From Campylobacter cuniculorum DSM 23162 = LMG 24588 (GTDB lineage Bacteria; Campylobacterota; Campylobacteria; Campylobacterales; Campylobacteraceae), in NCBI RefSeq assembly GCF_002104335.1, contig NZ_CP020867.1, forward strand, positions 1,215,206-1,279,205: a stretch of 64,000 nucleotides of DNA, in the 5' to 3' direction. The position numbers and the translations under genes were made by a program. The notes beneath the pieces were generated by a model that searched no databases, was not told the DNA's origin, and saw only the letters and a list, made by a program, of their open reading frames with translations. Shown here one piece after another: positions 9,465-18,535 of this stretch (its first letter is position 1; every line of letters begins with the position of its first letter).

Positions 9465-10559
9465 ATGGATAATTACGAATTGAGCGAACTTTTAAAAAAT
9501 CTTAAAAATAAAATAAACAATATTGCTTCAATCATCAAGCCTGAAAATTTAAAAACAAGACTTGATGAACTCTTAAAGCTTGAAAATTCTCCTGATTTTT
9601 GGCAAGATATTAAAAAAGCCGGACTCATAGGCAAAGAAAAGAATCAACTCACCCTCTTGCTTAAAAATTATGAAGAGGCTTTTAATTCCCTTAAAGATAC
9701 TGAAGAACTCTTTGATTTAGCCAATGCAGAAAATGACAATGAAACCTTAGAAGCTTTATTTAATGATGTTCCAAAGCTTGAAGATACTATCACAAAACTC
9801 GAAATTTCAATGCTTTTAAGCGGAGAAAATGACAATAAAAATGCTATTGTTTCAATCCATCCGGGAGCTGGTGGAACAGAGAGCAATGATTGGGCTAGTA
9901 TGCTTTATAGAATGTATTTGAGATTTTGCGAAAGGGAGGGTTTTAAGGTTGAAACCTTAGATTTTCAAGAAGGAGACGAGGCGGGACTTAAAGATGTGAG
10001 TTTTTTGGTTAAGGGGGAAAATGCTTACGGCTATTTTAAGGCTGAAAATGGAATTCATCGTCTTGTAAGAACCAGTCCTTTTGATAGTGCTGGACGTAGG
10101 CATACAAGCTTTTCTAGCGTGATGGTGAGTCCGGAGCTTGATGAAGATATAGAAATAGAGATTGAAGAAAAAGATATAAGGATTGATTATTATAGAGCAA
10201 GTGGTGCGGGGGGACAGCATATCAACAAAACCGAATCGGCTGTGCGTATCACTCATATGCCCAGTGGAATTGTCGTGCAATGTCAAAATGATAGAAGTCA
10301 GCATAAAAACAAAGCCACAGCTTTTAAAATGCTAAAATCGCGTCTTTATGAGCTTGAGCTTTCAAAACAACAAGATAAAGCCAACCAAAATGAAAAAAGT
10401 GAAATTGCTTGGGGGCATCAAATCCGCTCCTATGTGCTTTTTCCCTATCAACAAGTTAAAGATAATCGCTCAAATGAGTCTTTTTCTCAAGTCGAAAATA
10501 TACTTGATGGAGACATTAAAAAACTCATTGAAGGGGTTTTGATTGCTCTTAAGAATTGA
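9465..10559 (+). CDS. prfB: Peptide chain release factor 2
   Basis: RF2 recognises UGA and UAA and triggers peptide release. The SPF tripeptide that reads the stop codon is at residues 204-206 and the catalytic GGQ is at 249-251 within [16 protein letters not shown]. The 364 codons form one uninterrupted frame from an ATG. The programmed +1 frameshift with internal UGA near codon 25, common in other bacteria, is absent, so autoregulation by that route is not possible. It stands alone, divergent from rimO across a 226-base gap. Confidence 0.95.
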   Translation: MDNYELSELLKNLKNKINNIASIIKPENLKTRLDELLKLENSPDFWQDIKKAGLIGKEKNQLTLLLKNYEEAFNSLKDTEELFDLANAENDNETLEALFNDVPKLEDTITKLEISMLLSGENDNKNAIVSIHPGAGGTESNDWASMLYRMYLRFCEREGFKVETLDFQEGDEAGLKDVSFLVKGENAYGYFKAENGIHRLVRTSPFDSAGRRHTSFSSVMVSPELDEDIEIEIEEKDIRIDYYRASGAGGQHINKTESAVRITHMPSGIVVQCQNDRSQHKNKATAFKMLKSRLYELELSKQQDKANQNEKSEIAWGHQIRSYVLFPYQQVKDNRSNESFSQVENILDGDIKKLIEGVLIALKN

Positions 10560-10593
10560 TTTGTTTCTTAAATTTTATCTGTAGGAATGTGTT

Positions 10594-11853
10594 ATGATTG
10601 TCAATCAAACTTATGAGATTGATTCTTGTGATGATGTTGAACTTGAACTCAAAAGAGAATCCAAACTTGAATTCAGACTTTGTTTTGATGATGAAAAAGT
10701 TATACAAACTTTGTTTTTTATCATACCCGGATGCGGAGGGGATGCAGATTCAAATTATAGAGAGCATTTAGCTTCTTTTGTGGCTGAAAATTTCAATGTG
10801 GCTGTGGTGAGTGTGAATTATCATTGTATAGGCAATCGCCCTCAAACAGGAGCAAAAGCTTATTTTGATGAGATTGACACACTTATCATCAATGAACATT
10901 TAAAAGTCTTTAAACTCAATCATAAAATACCCTCAAAAACAATGGATATTGAAACGATGCATAAAGAATTTATGGCTTTTGATGAACTCATACAGGCTCA
11001 AAAAGATGCAGGAAAAATTGCTCAAAATTATATTCTTAAATTTCCTATCTCCTTCATTCCCACCAAAAACGAATACCAAAATTTTGGCATTATGCAAGCA
11101 CAGGATTTAATCAATGCTTTGCTTTATATCAAAGCTAATCCGCCTTTTAGTCTAAGGAGGGGGGGGGATTTGCGTGTGATTATGCTAGGAAGCTCACACG
11201 GAGGATATTTAGCTCATTTAACTGCTAAGATTGCACCCTATCTCGTTGATGCTGTGATTGATAATTCTTCTTATGCAAAATTCTCTTGGCATTATATTGG
11301 TTTTGGAAAGGAGATTGATTTTATAAGTATAAAATATAGAGAAGTAAATCCTATTATAGGTAAAAACACCTATATTTATCCCTTTAGCAAAACCCTTTGG
11401 ACGAGCAATCAACATTCTAAGAATTTCTTTTCTCCTACAAGAAGGCAAATCAGAAATATTTTAGAACCTCATCATCTTAAAATTCAAAGCAAATATCCTA
11501 AGCCCTATTATGTCAGCTATCATTCTTTATATGATACAATCATAGCACCACCACAAGAAAAAGCTGAACTCTATAAAATCTTAAAAGATTTAAATTTCAA
11601 TGCAAGATTAAGAATGATTTGTTCTGCTGATGAAATTGATGGGAAATTTATAAAAAATTTAAGTCATGGAATGGGAATGAGTCTAAAGACTTTGATTTTA
11701 AAAGAATTGCCCTTAATGCTTGAAAATTTAAAACAAAATCCTAAACAACAATGGGACAATACAAGCATTAGCTATCCTTGTGAAGATACAATCTATCATT
11801 TTAGTCAAAAAGAAGCTAAGATAGTTTTAGAATGCGAGGAGTTAAAGAAATAA
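10594..11853 (+). CDS. DUF2920-family protein, phase-variable by a G9 tract
   Basis: A 419-residue protein with an alpha/beta-hydrolase-like plan: FFIIPGCGGDADSNY near residues 44-58 could be an oxyanion-hole region, and VIMLGSSHGGYLAHLTAKIAP near 196-216 contains a G-x-S-x-G-type elbow (SSHGG). In C. jejuni this family (the 617 family, from memory) is a set of paralogous contingency genes with poly-G tracts. Here a run of nine G at 11159-11167 is in frame, so the gene reads through and is ON. One G gained or lost would truncate it just before the SSHGG elbow. The substrate is unknown. Confidence 0.8.
   Translation: MIVNQTYEIDSCDDVELELKRESKLEFRLCFDDEKVIQTLFFIIPGCGGDADSNYREHLASFVAENFNVAVVSVNYHCIGNRPQTGAKAYFDEIDTLIINEHLKVFKLNHKIPSKTMDIETMHKEFMAFDELIQAQKDAGKIAQNYILKFPISFIPTKNEYQNFGIMQAQDLINALLYIKANPPFSLRRGGDLRVIMLGSSHGGYLAHLTAKIAPYLVDAVIDNSSYAKFSWHYIGFGKEIDFISIKYREVNPIIGKNTYIYPFSKTLWTSNQHSKNFFSPTRRQIRNILEPHHLKIQSKYPKPYYVSYHSLYDTIIAPPQEKAELYKILKDLNFNARLRMICSADEIDGKFIKNLSHGMGMSLKTLILKELPLMLENLKQNPKQQWDNTSISYPCEDTIYHFSQKEAKIVLECEELKK
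11159..11167 (+). repeat. Poly-G (G9) phase-variation tract
   Basis: Nine consecutive G inside the DUF2920 coding sequence, coding for Arg-Gly-Gly in the ON frame. Such tracts are very rare by chance in this AT-rich DNA and are the standard slipped-strand switch of Campylobacter. Confidence 0.85.
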
Positions 11854-12172
11854 ATTTATATTTAATTATACATTGAGATAAATTATAATTTAACCCGATT
11901 ATGCTTTATAAAAACTCTTAAAATTATAATGAGTTGATTTGTTATTTTAAGTCATTTTTGTTTTAAAATTTAATGCTTTATTTTTTATCTCTTAAAATAA
12001 TATGAAAATTATAAATAAAATTAAAAAAATTTTATGCCTTGTTTTTATGTTTTATTTTCTCAAATATGTTTGAGACTTTTAAGTCTTGTTATAAAATCAA
12101 TTTTTTACGAATAAGCTAAAAAATTAACTTAATTGAGATATATTTTGATATTTTTATACTTTTAGGAATTTA
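11854..12172. other. Intergenic region after the DUF2920 gene
   Basis: About 320 bases of extremely AT-rich sequence with no ORF I trust. A possible -10 element (TATACT near 12156) precedes AGGA and the ATG of the YqaA remnant. No clear terminator hairpin is visible. Confidence 0.45.
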
Positions 12173-12360
12173 ATGCTTGAACATTTTAGTTATGGTTCTC
12201 TTTTTATGATAAGTTTTCTCTCAAGCACTCTTGTGCCTCTTGCAAGTGAGGCTTTTGTTTTAGCTTTTATAAAACTTGATTTTAACCCTTACATCGTGCT
12301 TTTTATCGCAACTTTTGCAAATACTTTAGGAAGTTTAAGCACTTATTTTCGCATTATAAT
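12173..12360 (+). pseudogene. 5' fragment of a YqaA/DedA-like membrane protein gene
   Basis: The first 55-60 codons match the N-terminal pattern of YqaA (VTT/DedA-type) membrane proteins: SLFMISFLSSTLVPLASEAF, then LFIATFANTLGSLSTYF. After about 12345 the frame runs into the 3' end of the convergent ftsZ and stops at 12409, so the remaining two thirds of the protein are missing. It retains an ATG and an AGGA site. Truncation by a past rearrangement at the ftsZ border is the simplest reading. Confidence 0.6.
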
Positions 12361-12380
12361 TCAATCAAGTTTTTATATAT

Positions 12381-13493
12381 TCAGTCCATTTGGCGACGCA
12401 AGAAAGTAGGCGTTTCAATCTGTGCCATCATCTCTTCATCATAACCCCCACTGATTTTTTTAAGATTGATGTAAGGATTTTTCTTATTCTGTGTTTCTGC
12501 ATTGTTTTTAGGCTCGTTTTCATTAGATTTATCTTCAAATCCTGTCGCAATAATCGTTACTTCAACCCTATCTTCCATGCTATCATCAATAGTTGTTCCC
12601 CAGATAATCTTAGCATTTTCATCAACAATTTCTTGCACACTATTTGCAGCAGCAGAAATTTCAAAGAAAGAACACTCTGAACTTGTTTTAAAGTGTAAAA
12701 TCACACCTTTAGCCCCCCTAATATCCATACCATCAAGTAAAGGAGATTCTAAAGCATTAGATAAAGCTTCTTCTAAGGCATTTTCTCCTGAAGAACTTCC
12801 CGTTCCCATCAAAGCAAGTCCTCTATGACTCATAATCGTTCTAACATCAGCAAAATCGACATTTATATCGCCATTATCCATCAATATAGACACCATTCCC
12901 CTTACGGCACGGGCTAAAATATCATCAACAAGCTTGAAAGCATCTTTAATCCCAGCTTTTTTATCGATAATGCTTAAGAGCTTTTCATTTTGAATAACCA
13001 GTATAGAATCACTTTCTTTTTTAAGTTCAGCAAGTCCATTTTCAGCAAGTTTTCTTCTTTGTTTTCCCTCAAAATTAAAAGGCATGGTTACCACTGAAAC
13101 GGTTAAAGCTCCAATCTCTTTTGCGGCTTGAGCGATGATAGGAGTTGCACCGGTTCCAGTGCCTCCACCAAAACCAGAAGCGATAAAAACTATATCACTT
13201 TGACTCAAAGCAGCTTTTATTTCCTCAAAACTTTCTCTAGCACTTTCAGCCCCTACTTCAGGTTGCATTCCAGCACCCAAACCCTTTGTTTTCTTTTCTC
13301 CAAGTTGAATTTTAGTTTTAGCTAAAGAATTTGCAATAGCTTGTGCATCAGTATTTGCTGCAATCAAATCCAAATCATTAAGTCCCATTTTTATCATATG
13401 ATTAATCATATTACCGCCGCCGCCGCCGCAGCCTATTACCTTTATTTTTGCACCCTTGCTGTGTTGAACTTCCTCGACTAAAAATTCACTCAT
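12381..13493 (-). CDS. ftsZ: Cell division GTPase FtsZ
   Basis: Tubulin-like GTPase that forms the Z ring. The glycine-rich nucleotide loop is at residues 21-28 and the tubulin signature GGGTGTGA at 109-116. The conserved C-terminal peptide is present as IETPTFLRRQMD, which docks to FtsA. Length is 370 residues, normal. It follows ftsA with a 13-base gap, and the ribosome binding site AAGGAG lies in that gap. Confidence 0.97.
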   Translation of the reverse strand: MSEFLVEEVQHSKGAKIKVIGCGGGGGNMINHMIKMGLNDLDLIAANTDAQAIANSLAKTKIQLGEKKTKGLGAGMQPEVGAESARESFEEIKAALSQSDIVFIASGFGGGTGTGATPIIAQAAKEIGALTVSVVTMPFNFEGKQRRKLAENGLAELKKESDSILVIQNEKLLSIIDKKAGIKDAFKLVDDILARAVRGMVSILMDNGDINVDFADVRTIMSHRGLALMGTGSSSGENALEEALSNALESPLLDGMDIRGAKGVILHFKTSSECSFFEISAAANSVQEIVDENAKIIWGTTIDDSMEDRVEVTIIATGFEDKSNENEPKNNAETQNKKNPYINLKKISGGYDEEMMAQIETPTFLRRQMD

Positions 13494-13506
13494 AAAATTC
13501 TCCTTG

Positions 13507-14895
13507 TTAGAATTGATTCATAATTTTGTTCCAAACCTTAGAAAACATACTTGTTTTTTTCTGTTTGGACTCTTTAAAATCCAATTGCTCTTGTTGCAAT
13601 GCAATTGTATCATTTTCTTGCAAATCTTGGTTAAAAAAATCAGTTTTTATTTCATTTTCTTGTTGTTCTTTTTGTGAAATGGAATTTGATTTGATTTGAT
13701 GATTGAAATTTTCAATCTCACCTTTATATCTTAACTTTTCATTAGAGTCAAGCTCATAAGGGGTAAAATACCCCGCCCCATAAAGACAAAGCCCAATTGC
13801 ACATGTATTTTCAGGATCATTAAAAATTTCACTAAAACCCATAATCAAATCCTTTCTAGCTGTTGCTAAACGAATGGATTTGTTATCAAAAATCGAAGGT
13901 GCTAATTCATCAATTCCGGCTAATTTTGTCATACCACCCGTTAAAACCACTCCTGCACCTATGGTATTTGCATAACGATTTTCACTTAGAATTTTCGCTA
14001 AAATCATTAAAGTTTCTTCAGCTCTTGCATAAATCACATTTGAAATAATATCTAAAGAAACTTCATTGACTTTTCTTTCATCACCCATAGAAGGAATTTG
14101 AATCAAAGAATTAGGCTGTTGGCTTAGTGCAGCATAATTAAGCTTGATTTTCTCTGCTTCCTTAAGAGGAGTGTGTAAAGCCATAGACAAATCTTGAGTG
14201 ATATTAATAGAACCAATTTGCAAACAATCATTATAGCGAATGGAATTTCCCATATGCACAACCATATCGCAAATAGCTCCTCCCATATCAATCAATACGG
14301 CTCCAAGCTCCTTTTCACTATCATCTAAACACGCTATGGCAGAAGCATAACCCGATAAAACAATATTATCCACCCTTAAATCTGCAAGCTCAACAGCTTT
14401 CTTAAGATTCTTAATATGAGATTCTTGAGAAATGACAATATGAGTTGAAACCTCTAAACGATTGCCACTCATTCCTAAGGGATCATCAACATGTTCTAAA
14501 TCATTGACCTTAAAATTATAAGGTAAAACATGGATAATTTCATAACCACTTGGTAAATTCGCTGTATGCTTAGCAGTACTTACAGCACGATGAATTTCTT
14601 TAATGCCTATTTCATGATTAGGAATATTCACAACGCCTACACTATCGACACTTTTGGTATAAGCACCAGAAATTGAAACAACGACCTTATCATAATGCAC
14701 CCCGGACATCATTTCAGCACTTCTAACAGCTTCTTCAATGGATTTTGAAGCAAGTTCTATATTGGTAATGGCACCCTTTTTCACCCCATTAGTTTTGGCT
14801 TTCGCAAAGCCGATAATCTTCAAACCCTCTTCATCTTTTTGTGCAATTATTGCACAAGTTTGCGTTGAACCTAAGTCAATTCCTAGTATATTCAA
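13507..14895 (-). CDS. ftsA: Cell division protein FtsA
   Basis: Actin-like ATPase that tethers FtsZ to the membrane. Phosphate 1 motif ILGIDLGSTQTCAII is at residues 3-17, the SHS2/1C insertion spans about 85-165, and the adenosine-binding motif GAGVVLTGGMTKLAGI is near 317-332. The C-terminal amphipathic helix (KTSMFSKVWNKIMNQF) is present. A Gln/Glu-rich linker of about 60 residues before it is longer than in E. coli FtsA. The start overlaps the upstream gene by 4 bases. Confidence 0.95.
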   Translation of the reverse strand: MNILGIDLGSTQTCAIIAQKDEEGLKIIGFAKAKTNGVKKGAITNIELASKSIEEAVRSAEMMSGVHYDKVVVSISGAYTKSVDSVGVVNIPNHEIGIKEIHRAVSTAKHTANLPSGYEIIHVLPYNFKVNDLEHVDDPLGMSGNRLEVSTHIVISQESHIKNLKKAVELADLRVDNIVLSGYASAIACLDDSEKELGAVLIDMGGAICDMVVHMGNSIRYNDCLQIGSINITQDLSMALHTPLKEAEKIKLNYAALSQQPNSLIQIPSMGDERKVNEVSLDIISNVIYARAEETLMILAKILSENRYANTIGAGVVLTGGMTKLAGIDELAPSIFDNKSIRLATARKDLIMGFSEIFNDPENTCAIGLCLYGAGYFTPYELDSNEKLRYKGEIENFNHQIKSNSISQKEQQENEIKTDFFNQDLQENDTIALQQEQLDFKESKQKKTSMFSKVWNKIMNQF

Positions 14896-16382
14896 GATGA
14901 TTTCCCTTTATAATAAATTTTAATTGGATATTCTTTTTTAAGTTTTTCAACAAGTTCTTGTTTGATTTCATTGGCTTTTAAATTCTTTAAATTTTGTTCG
15001 AGCATAGTTTTATACTGCTGAATTTTTTCTGGATTTGGCATTAATTTTTGTGCATTAATCTTATAAAGTATAGCTTTATCATCATTTAAAAGCACATAAG
15101 ATTTGTTTTCATCAGAATTGAAAACATTCATTAAAAAATAACTGAATTGAGAATCATTGAGAATTTTTTCATCAATTTTTTGTGAATCTCTTTGAGAATC
15201 TCGACTAAAAAATCCTATATTTGTCCCCTTAAAAGTTTCTAAAGAATTTTGGGCTTTTTGTTTAAGAATTTCCCGTGCTTTTTCACTCAAATAAATCGGC
15301 AAAACCTCTTCTTTTGCCTCTTCAAAATTCTTAATACGTGCAGGATTAACCTGCTTAAGCTTAATGATATTATAACCTTTTGCAAATTCAAAAGGTCTTA
15401 AAATATCGCCATTTTTAGCTTTTGCTAAAAGTTCAAGCGGATAATACACATCATTATCTGTGATATTTAAATCTTTTTGAAAGGCTATTTTACCATCTTT
15501 GAGTTCTAAAAATTTTTCATTGGCAACATTTCTAAGTTTATTTAAAGCATAAGCCTTGATTACATCATCTTTTGCTTCTTCAAAGCTTAAAATTTTACCA
15601 TTAAAATCCTTATACTTAGAATTATCCTCATTATAAAAAGCTTGAAGTTCTTTATCATCGTAATTTTGCTCATCAGGTTTTAAAAAATAACTTGAAATTT
15701 CATAAATTCTTTGAGTTTTAAAATCCTCTTTATGCTCCTCCCAAACTTTTTTAAGCTCCCCTTCGTCAATTTTAATATCTTTTTGATTGAAATCAATTTC
15801 TTCTATGCTTAAAGAATCTCTCATAAAATAGCTTGATGCAAGCATTTTAAATTCCTCTTCTTTTTGAGGTAGGTTAAAAATTTGATTAAGTTTATTGATA
15901 ATAACTTCATTTGAAAGACCTTGCTCGTAGTCTTTTGTGCTGATATGATTGAGTCTTAAAAGCTCATAATAAATGCTTTTGTCAAAATCCCCGTTTTGAT
16001 TTTGAAATGCAGGAGTATGAGCGAGTTCTTGTAAAATTTCATTTTCGCTTGAAGTTAAACCTAAATTTTTAGCAAAATTAAGCAAGAGTTTATCTTCAAT
16101 CAAAGAGCTCAAAGCCATATTTTCTACATTTTCTTTTAATTTTTCATCTTTTTCTAAGGCTCCGTTGCTGATTTGATTATAATAGCCAAAAATTTGATTG
16201 TATCTCATATTAAATTCACTAAAAGTGATTTTTTCATCGCCTACAACTGCAACCGATGAGCTGCGGTTAAGATTAAAATCATAAGCACCCCAACCTGCAA
16301 AACCAGCTCCAACAAAGGCAATGACACTAATCCATATCGTAATAACAAGATATTTTTTATGATGCTGCATCCAAGTAAGCAT
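14892..16382 (-). CDS. PpiD/SurA-type periplasmic folding factor, membrane anchored
   Basis: A 496-residue protein from the ATG at 16382, chosen because GAGGA lies 8 bases upstream; a longer frame to 16424 lacks this. There is one N-terminal membrane anchor (about residues 12-33), then a SurA_N-like helical region (VVGDEKITFSEFNMRYNQIF) and a region like the parvulin domain (SLSIEEIDFNQKDIKIDEGELKKVW onward). The parvulin catalytic core looks weak, so it may be a chaperone rather than an active isomerase. It is first in the ftsA-ftsZ operon, as in C. jejuni. Confidence 0.85.
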   Translation of the reverse strand: MLTWMQHHKKYLVITIWISVIAFVGAGFAGWGAYDFNLNRSSSVAVVGDEKITFSEFNMRYNQIFGYYNQISNGALEKDEKLKENVENMALSSLIEDKLLLNFAKNLGLTSSENEILQELAHTPAFQNQNGDFDKSIYYELLRLNHISTKDYEQGLSNEVIINKLNQIFNLPQKEEEFKMLASSYFMRDSLSIEEIDFNQKDIKIDEGELKKVWEEHKEDFKTQRIYEISSYFLKPDEQNYDDKELQAFYNEDNSKYKDFNGKILSFEEAKDDVIKAYALNKLRNVANEKFLELKDGKIAFQKDLNITDNDVYYPLELLAKAKNGDILRPFEFAKGYNIIKLKQVNPARIKNFEEAKEEVLPIYLSEKAREILKQKAQNSLETFKGTNIGFFSRDSQRDSQKIDEKILNDSQFSYFLMNVFNSDENKSYVLLNDDKAILYKINAQKLMPNPEKIQQYKTMLEQNLKNLKANEIKQELVEKLKKEYPIKIYYKGKSS

Positions 16383-16486
16383 AAATGATATTCCTCGATT
16401 AAATATAAGCACATATTTTAGCAAATGAGTGTTTAAGTAGAGTTTAATTATTGAATTTTTTTTAATTTTTTATAACAGATTTTTGA

Positions 16487-16492
16487 TATAAT
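16487..16492 (+). promoter_or_regulatory. rsmH promoter -10 element
   Basis: GATATAAT within a T-rich stretch 36 bases before the rsmH start, with no -35 box. The spacing is right for a short leader ending in the TTAGGA ribosome binding site. Confidence 0.5.
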
Positions 16493-16527
16493 TATACTTT
16501 AAAAAATAAAAAATTTAGGATAAAAAT

Positions 16528-17445
16528 TTGCAAATTCCTCACACACCTGTATTATTAGAAGAAGTGAAAGAAATTTTTAAAAATTGCGACGAAGGTGATT
16601 TTTTAGATTGCACCTTAGGCTATGCAGGACATAGTAAAAATTTGCTTAAAACACACTCAAAACTTCACCTTATAGGTTGCGATCAAGACATAAACGCCCT
16701 TGAATTTTCTAAAAAATCTTTAGAAAATTTCAAAGAAAGAATACAATTGTATCATTGTAATTTCAGCGAAATTTTAGATAAAATTCACACAAATAATTTA
16801 AGAGGTATTTTAGCAGATATTGGGGTTTCGTCTTTGCAACTTGACAAAAATGAAAGAGGTTTTGCTTTAAATTCTGATTTTTTAGATATGAGAATGAATC
16901 AAGATTCTCCTCTAAGTGCCTATGAAATTGTGAATTTTTATCCTAAAGAAAAACTTGCTTTTATTTTTAAAGAATATGGAGAATTAAAAGACTCTGAATT
17001 TCTGGCTCATAAAATTTGCGAACAAAGGGCTAAAAAAGAGATTAAAAGTGCTAAAGAGCTTTTTGAAATTATCGGTAAAATGAGATTTGATAACAGAAAA
17101 ATTTTGAAAGCAACCCTACTTTTTCAAGCCTTAAGAATCGAAGTCAATCAAGAGCTTGACGCACTCAATCGTTTTTTAATGCGTTTAGAAAATTTAAGAC
17201 TTAAAGATTGTATTTTGGCAATCATTTGCTTTCATTCTTTAGAAGATAGAATGGTCAAAAATTTTTTTAAAAAATGGAGCAAGGCTTGTATTTGTGATGA
17301 TTTAGCTTTAAAATGTGAATGCGGGGCAAATCATAATTTAGGTAGAATTTTAAGTAAAAAACCCATTGTGCCAAGTGAGGATGAAAAAAGGAATAATTCT
17401 CGTTCAAGTTGTGCTAAGATGCGTGTTTTTCATTTTCAAAATTAA
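16528..17445 (+). CDS. rsmH: 16S rRNA (cytosine1402-N4)-methyltransferase RsmH
   Basis: SAM-dependent methyltransferase (MraW) of 305 residues that modifies C1402 of 16S rRNA. HTPVLLEEV at residues 5-13, the SAM-binding stretch FLDCTLGYAGHSKNLL near 21-36, and GILADIGVSSLQLD near 92-105 are diagnostic. It begins with a TTG codon, which I accept because it sits at the usual distance from TTAGGA and gives the conserved HTPVLL start. It is followed 9 bases later by the FtsL-like gene, the usual mraW-ftsL order. Confidence 0.95.
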   Translation: MQIPHTPVLLEEVKEIFKNCDEGDFLDCTLGYAGHSKNLLKTHSKLHLIGCDQDINALEFSKKSLENFKERIQLYHCNFSEILDKIHTNNLRGILADIGVSSLQLDKNERGFALNSDFLDMRMNQDSPLSAYEIVNFYPKEKLAFIFKEYGELKDSEFLAHKICEQRAKKEIKSAKELFEIIGKMRFDNRKILKATLLFQALRIEVNQELDALNRFLMRLENLRLKDCILAIICFHSLEDRMVKNFFKKWSKACICDDLALKCECGANHNLGRILSKKPIVPSEDEKRNNSRSSCAKMRVFHFQN

Positions 17446-17454
17446 GGGTAAAAT

Positions 17455-18360
17455 GTGCTAGAAGATGATTTTTTAAAAGAAAGACAAAACATAAGAGAAA
17501 AAATGCTTAAATATTCAAGGGCTATCAATCAAGGAAAGCCTTTAGATGAAGAATTTAAAGATGAATTTTCTAGTGATGATATTTTAAGAAGAAGGTTTAA
17601 AAACAAAAAAAGATTGTCTTTAGAATCTTTTGAAGAAACAAAGGATTCTAAAACTTCTAATATTTATCTTAAAGAAGATTTAATCAATGTTAAATTAGAA
17701 GAAAAACAAAGTCTAGCCCTTAAAATTTTATCCCATTTAAGCAAAAAAAAAGAAAAAAAGAAAAATGAAAAAATAGACAAAAAGACAAAAAAAATTTTTA
17801 ATTTTTCTCTTAAAAAGAAAAATGATAAAAAAATACTTGAAAAACCCCATTTAAAGGAAATTCCAAAAGAAGAAATAGAAAAAAAATCAAACATCTTTGA
17901 TAAAAAAAATACAACGCAAAAAAACGATTTAAAAGAAAAAATTATAGAAAAAAATGAGATTAAAACTCAAAATTTAAAAAAAGATTCAGAATTAAAAACT
18001 GACATTAAAACCAAAAAAAATATTACAAATCTTAACATTGAAAAAAAAGATGAACATATAAAAAACATCAATGAAGACAATGAAAAAACAAAAAATGTCT
18101 TGCTAGAAGGTTTTAGTGCAGCAACAAAAGAGGATAGAAATCTCAACTCTAATCACTTGCTTTTTGCGATTTTATTTGTAAGTTTTGCTTTATTTTTGTT
18201 TGCTCCTCAAATTTATATAAGGAATCAAATTTATTATTTAAGTCGTGAAATTGCCTCACTTAGAGCTGAAGAAAGTGTTTTAAATGAAGAGAGTAAGGAG
18301 CTTAAAAGAAAGCTTGAAAATATGCGTTTTCAAAATCAAATTTTAGATTATTTAGAATAA
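17455..18360 (+). CDS. Probable FtsL-like bitopic divisome protein with a long basic N-terminal tail
   Basis: A 301-residue protein starting at GTG after TAAGGG. Residues 1-225 are highly charged, Lys-rich and likely disordered. One membrane segment follows at about 234-254, then a short periplasmic coiled coil (IYYLSREIASLRAEESVLNEESK region) to the end. This single-span topology with a leucine-zipper-like tail, placed directly after rsmH, is the hallmark of FtsL. E. coli FtsL has only about 35 cytoplasmic residues, so the tail here is unusual. The C. jejuni equivalent (Cj0692c from memory) is annotated only as a membrane protein. Confidence 0.6.
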   Translation: MLEDDFLKERQNIREKMLKYSRAINQGKPLDEEFKDEFSSDDILRRRFKNKKRLSLESFEETKDSKTSNIYLKEDLINVKLEEKQSLALKILSHLSKKKEKKKNEKIDKKTKKIFNFSLKKKNDKKILEKPHLKEIPKEEIEKKSNIFDKKNTTQKNDLKEKIIEKNEIKTQNLKKDSELKTDIKTKKNITNLNIEKKDEHIKNINEDNEKTKNVLLEGFSAATKEDRNLNSNHLLFAILFVSFALFLFAPQIYIRNQIYYLSREIASLRAEESVLNEESKELKRKLENMRFQNQILDYLE

Positions 18361-18535
18361 AAATTAAATTTGAAAAATACAAGATATGTAAATAAAACCT
18401 TGATAAATATTAAGCAAAATTTGGATTAAAATCCTCTTTTTTAAAATCATTTAAATTTTTAAATTCAATCATAATAAAATATTTTATTTACAAATTTAAA
18501 CGCTATAATAAAACAAAATTTTAAAACATTTTTTA

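Noticed and set aside
13411-13433. CCG trinucleotide repeat
   Set aside because: It encodes the conserved glycine-rich nucleotide loop at the start of FtsZ (residues 21-28), so function explains it, not repeat expansion.
18473-18488. 16-bp palindrome AATAAAATATTTTATT
   Set aside because: Low-complexity A/T palindrome with no clear relation to either gene end.
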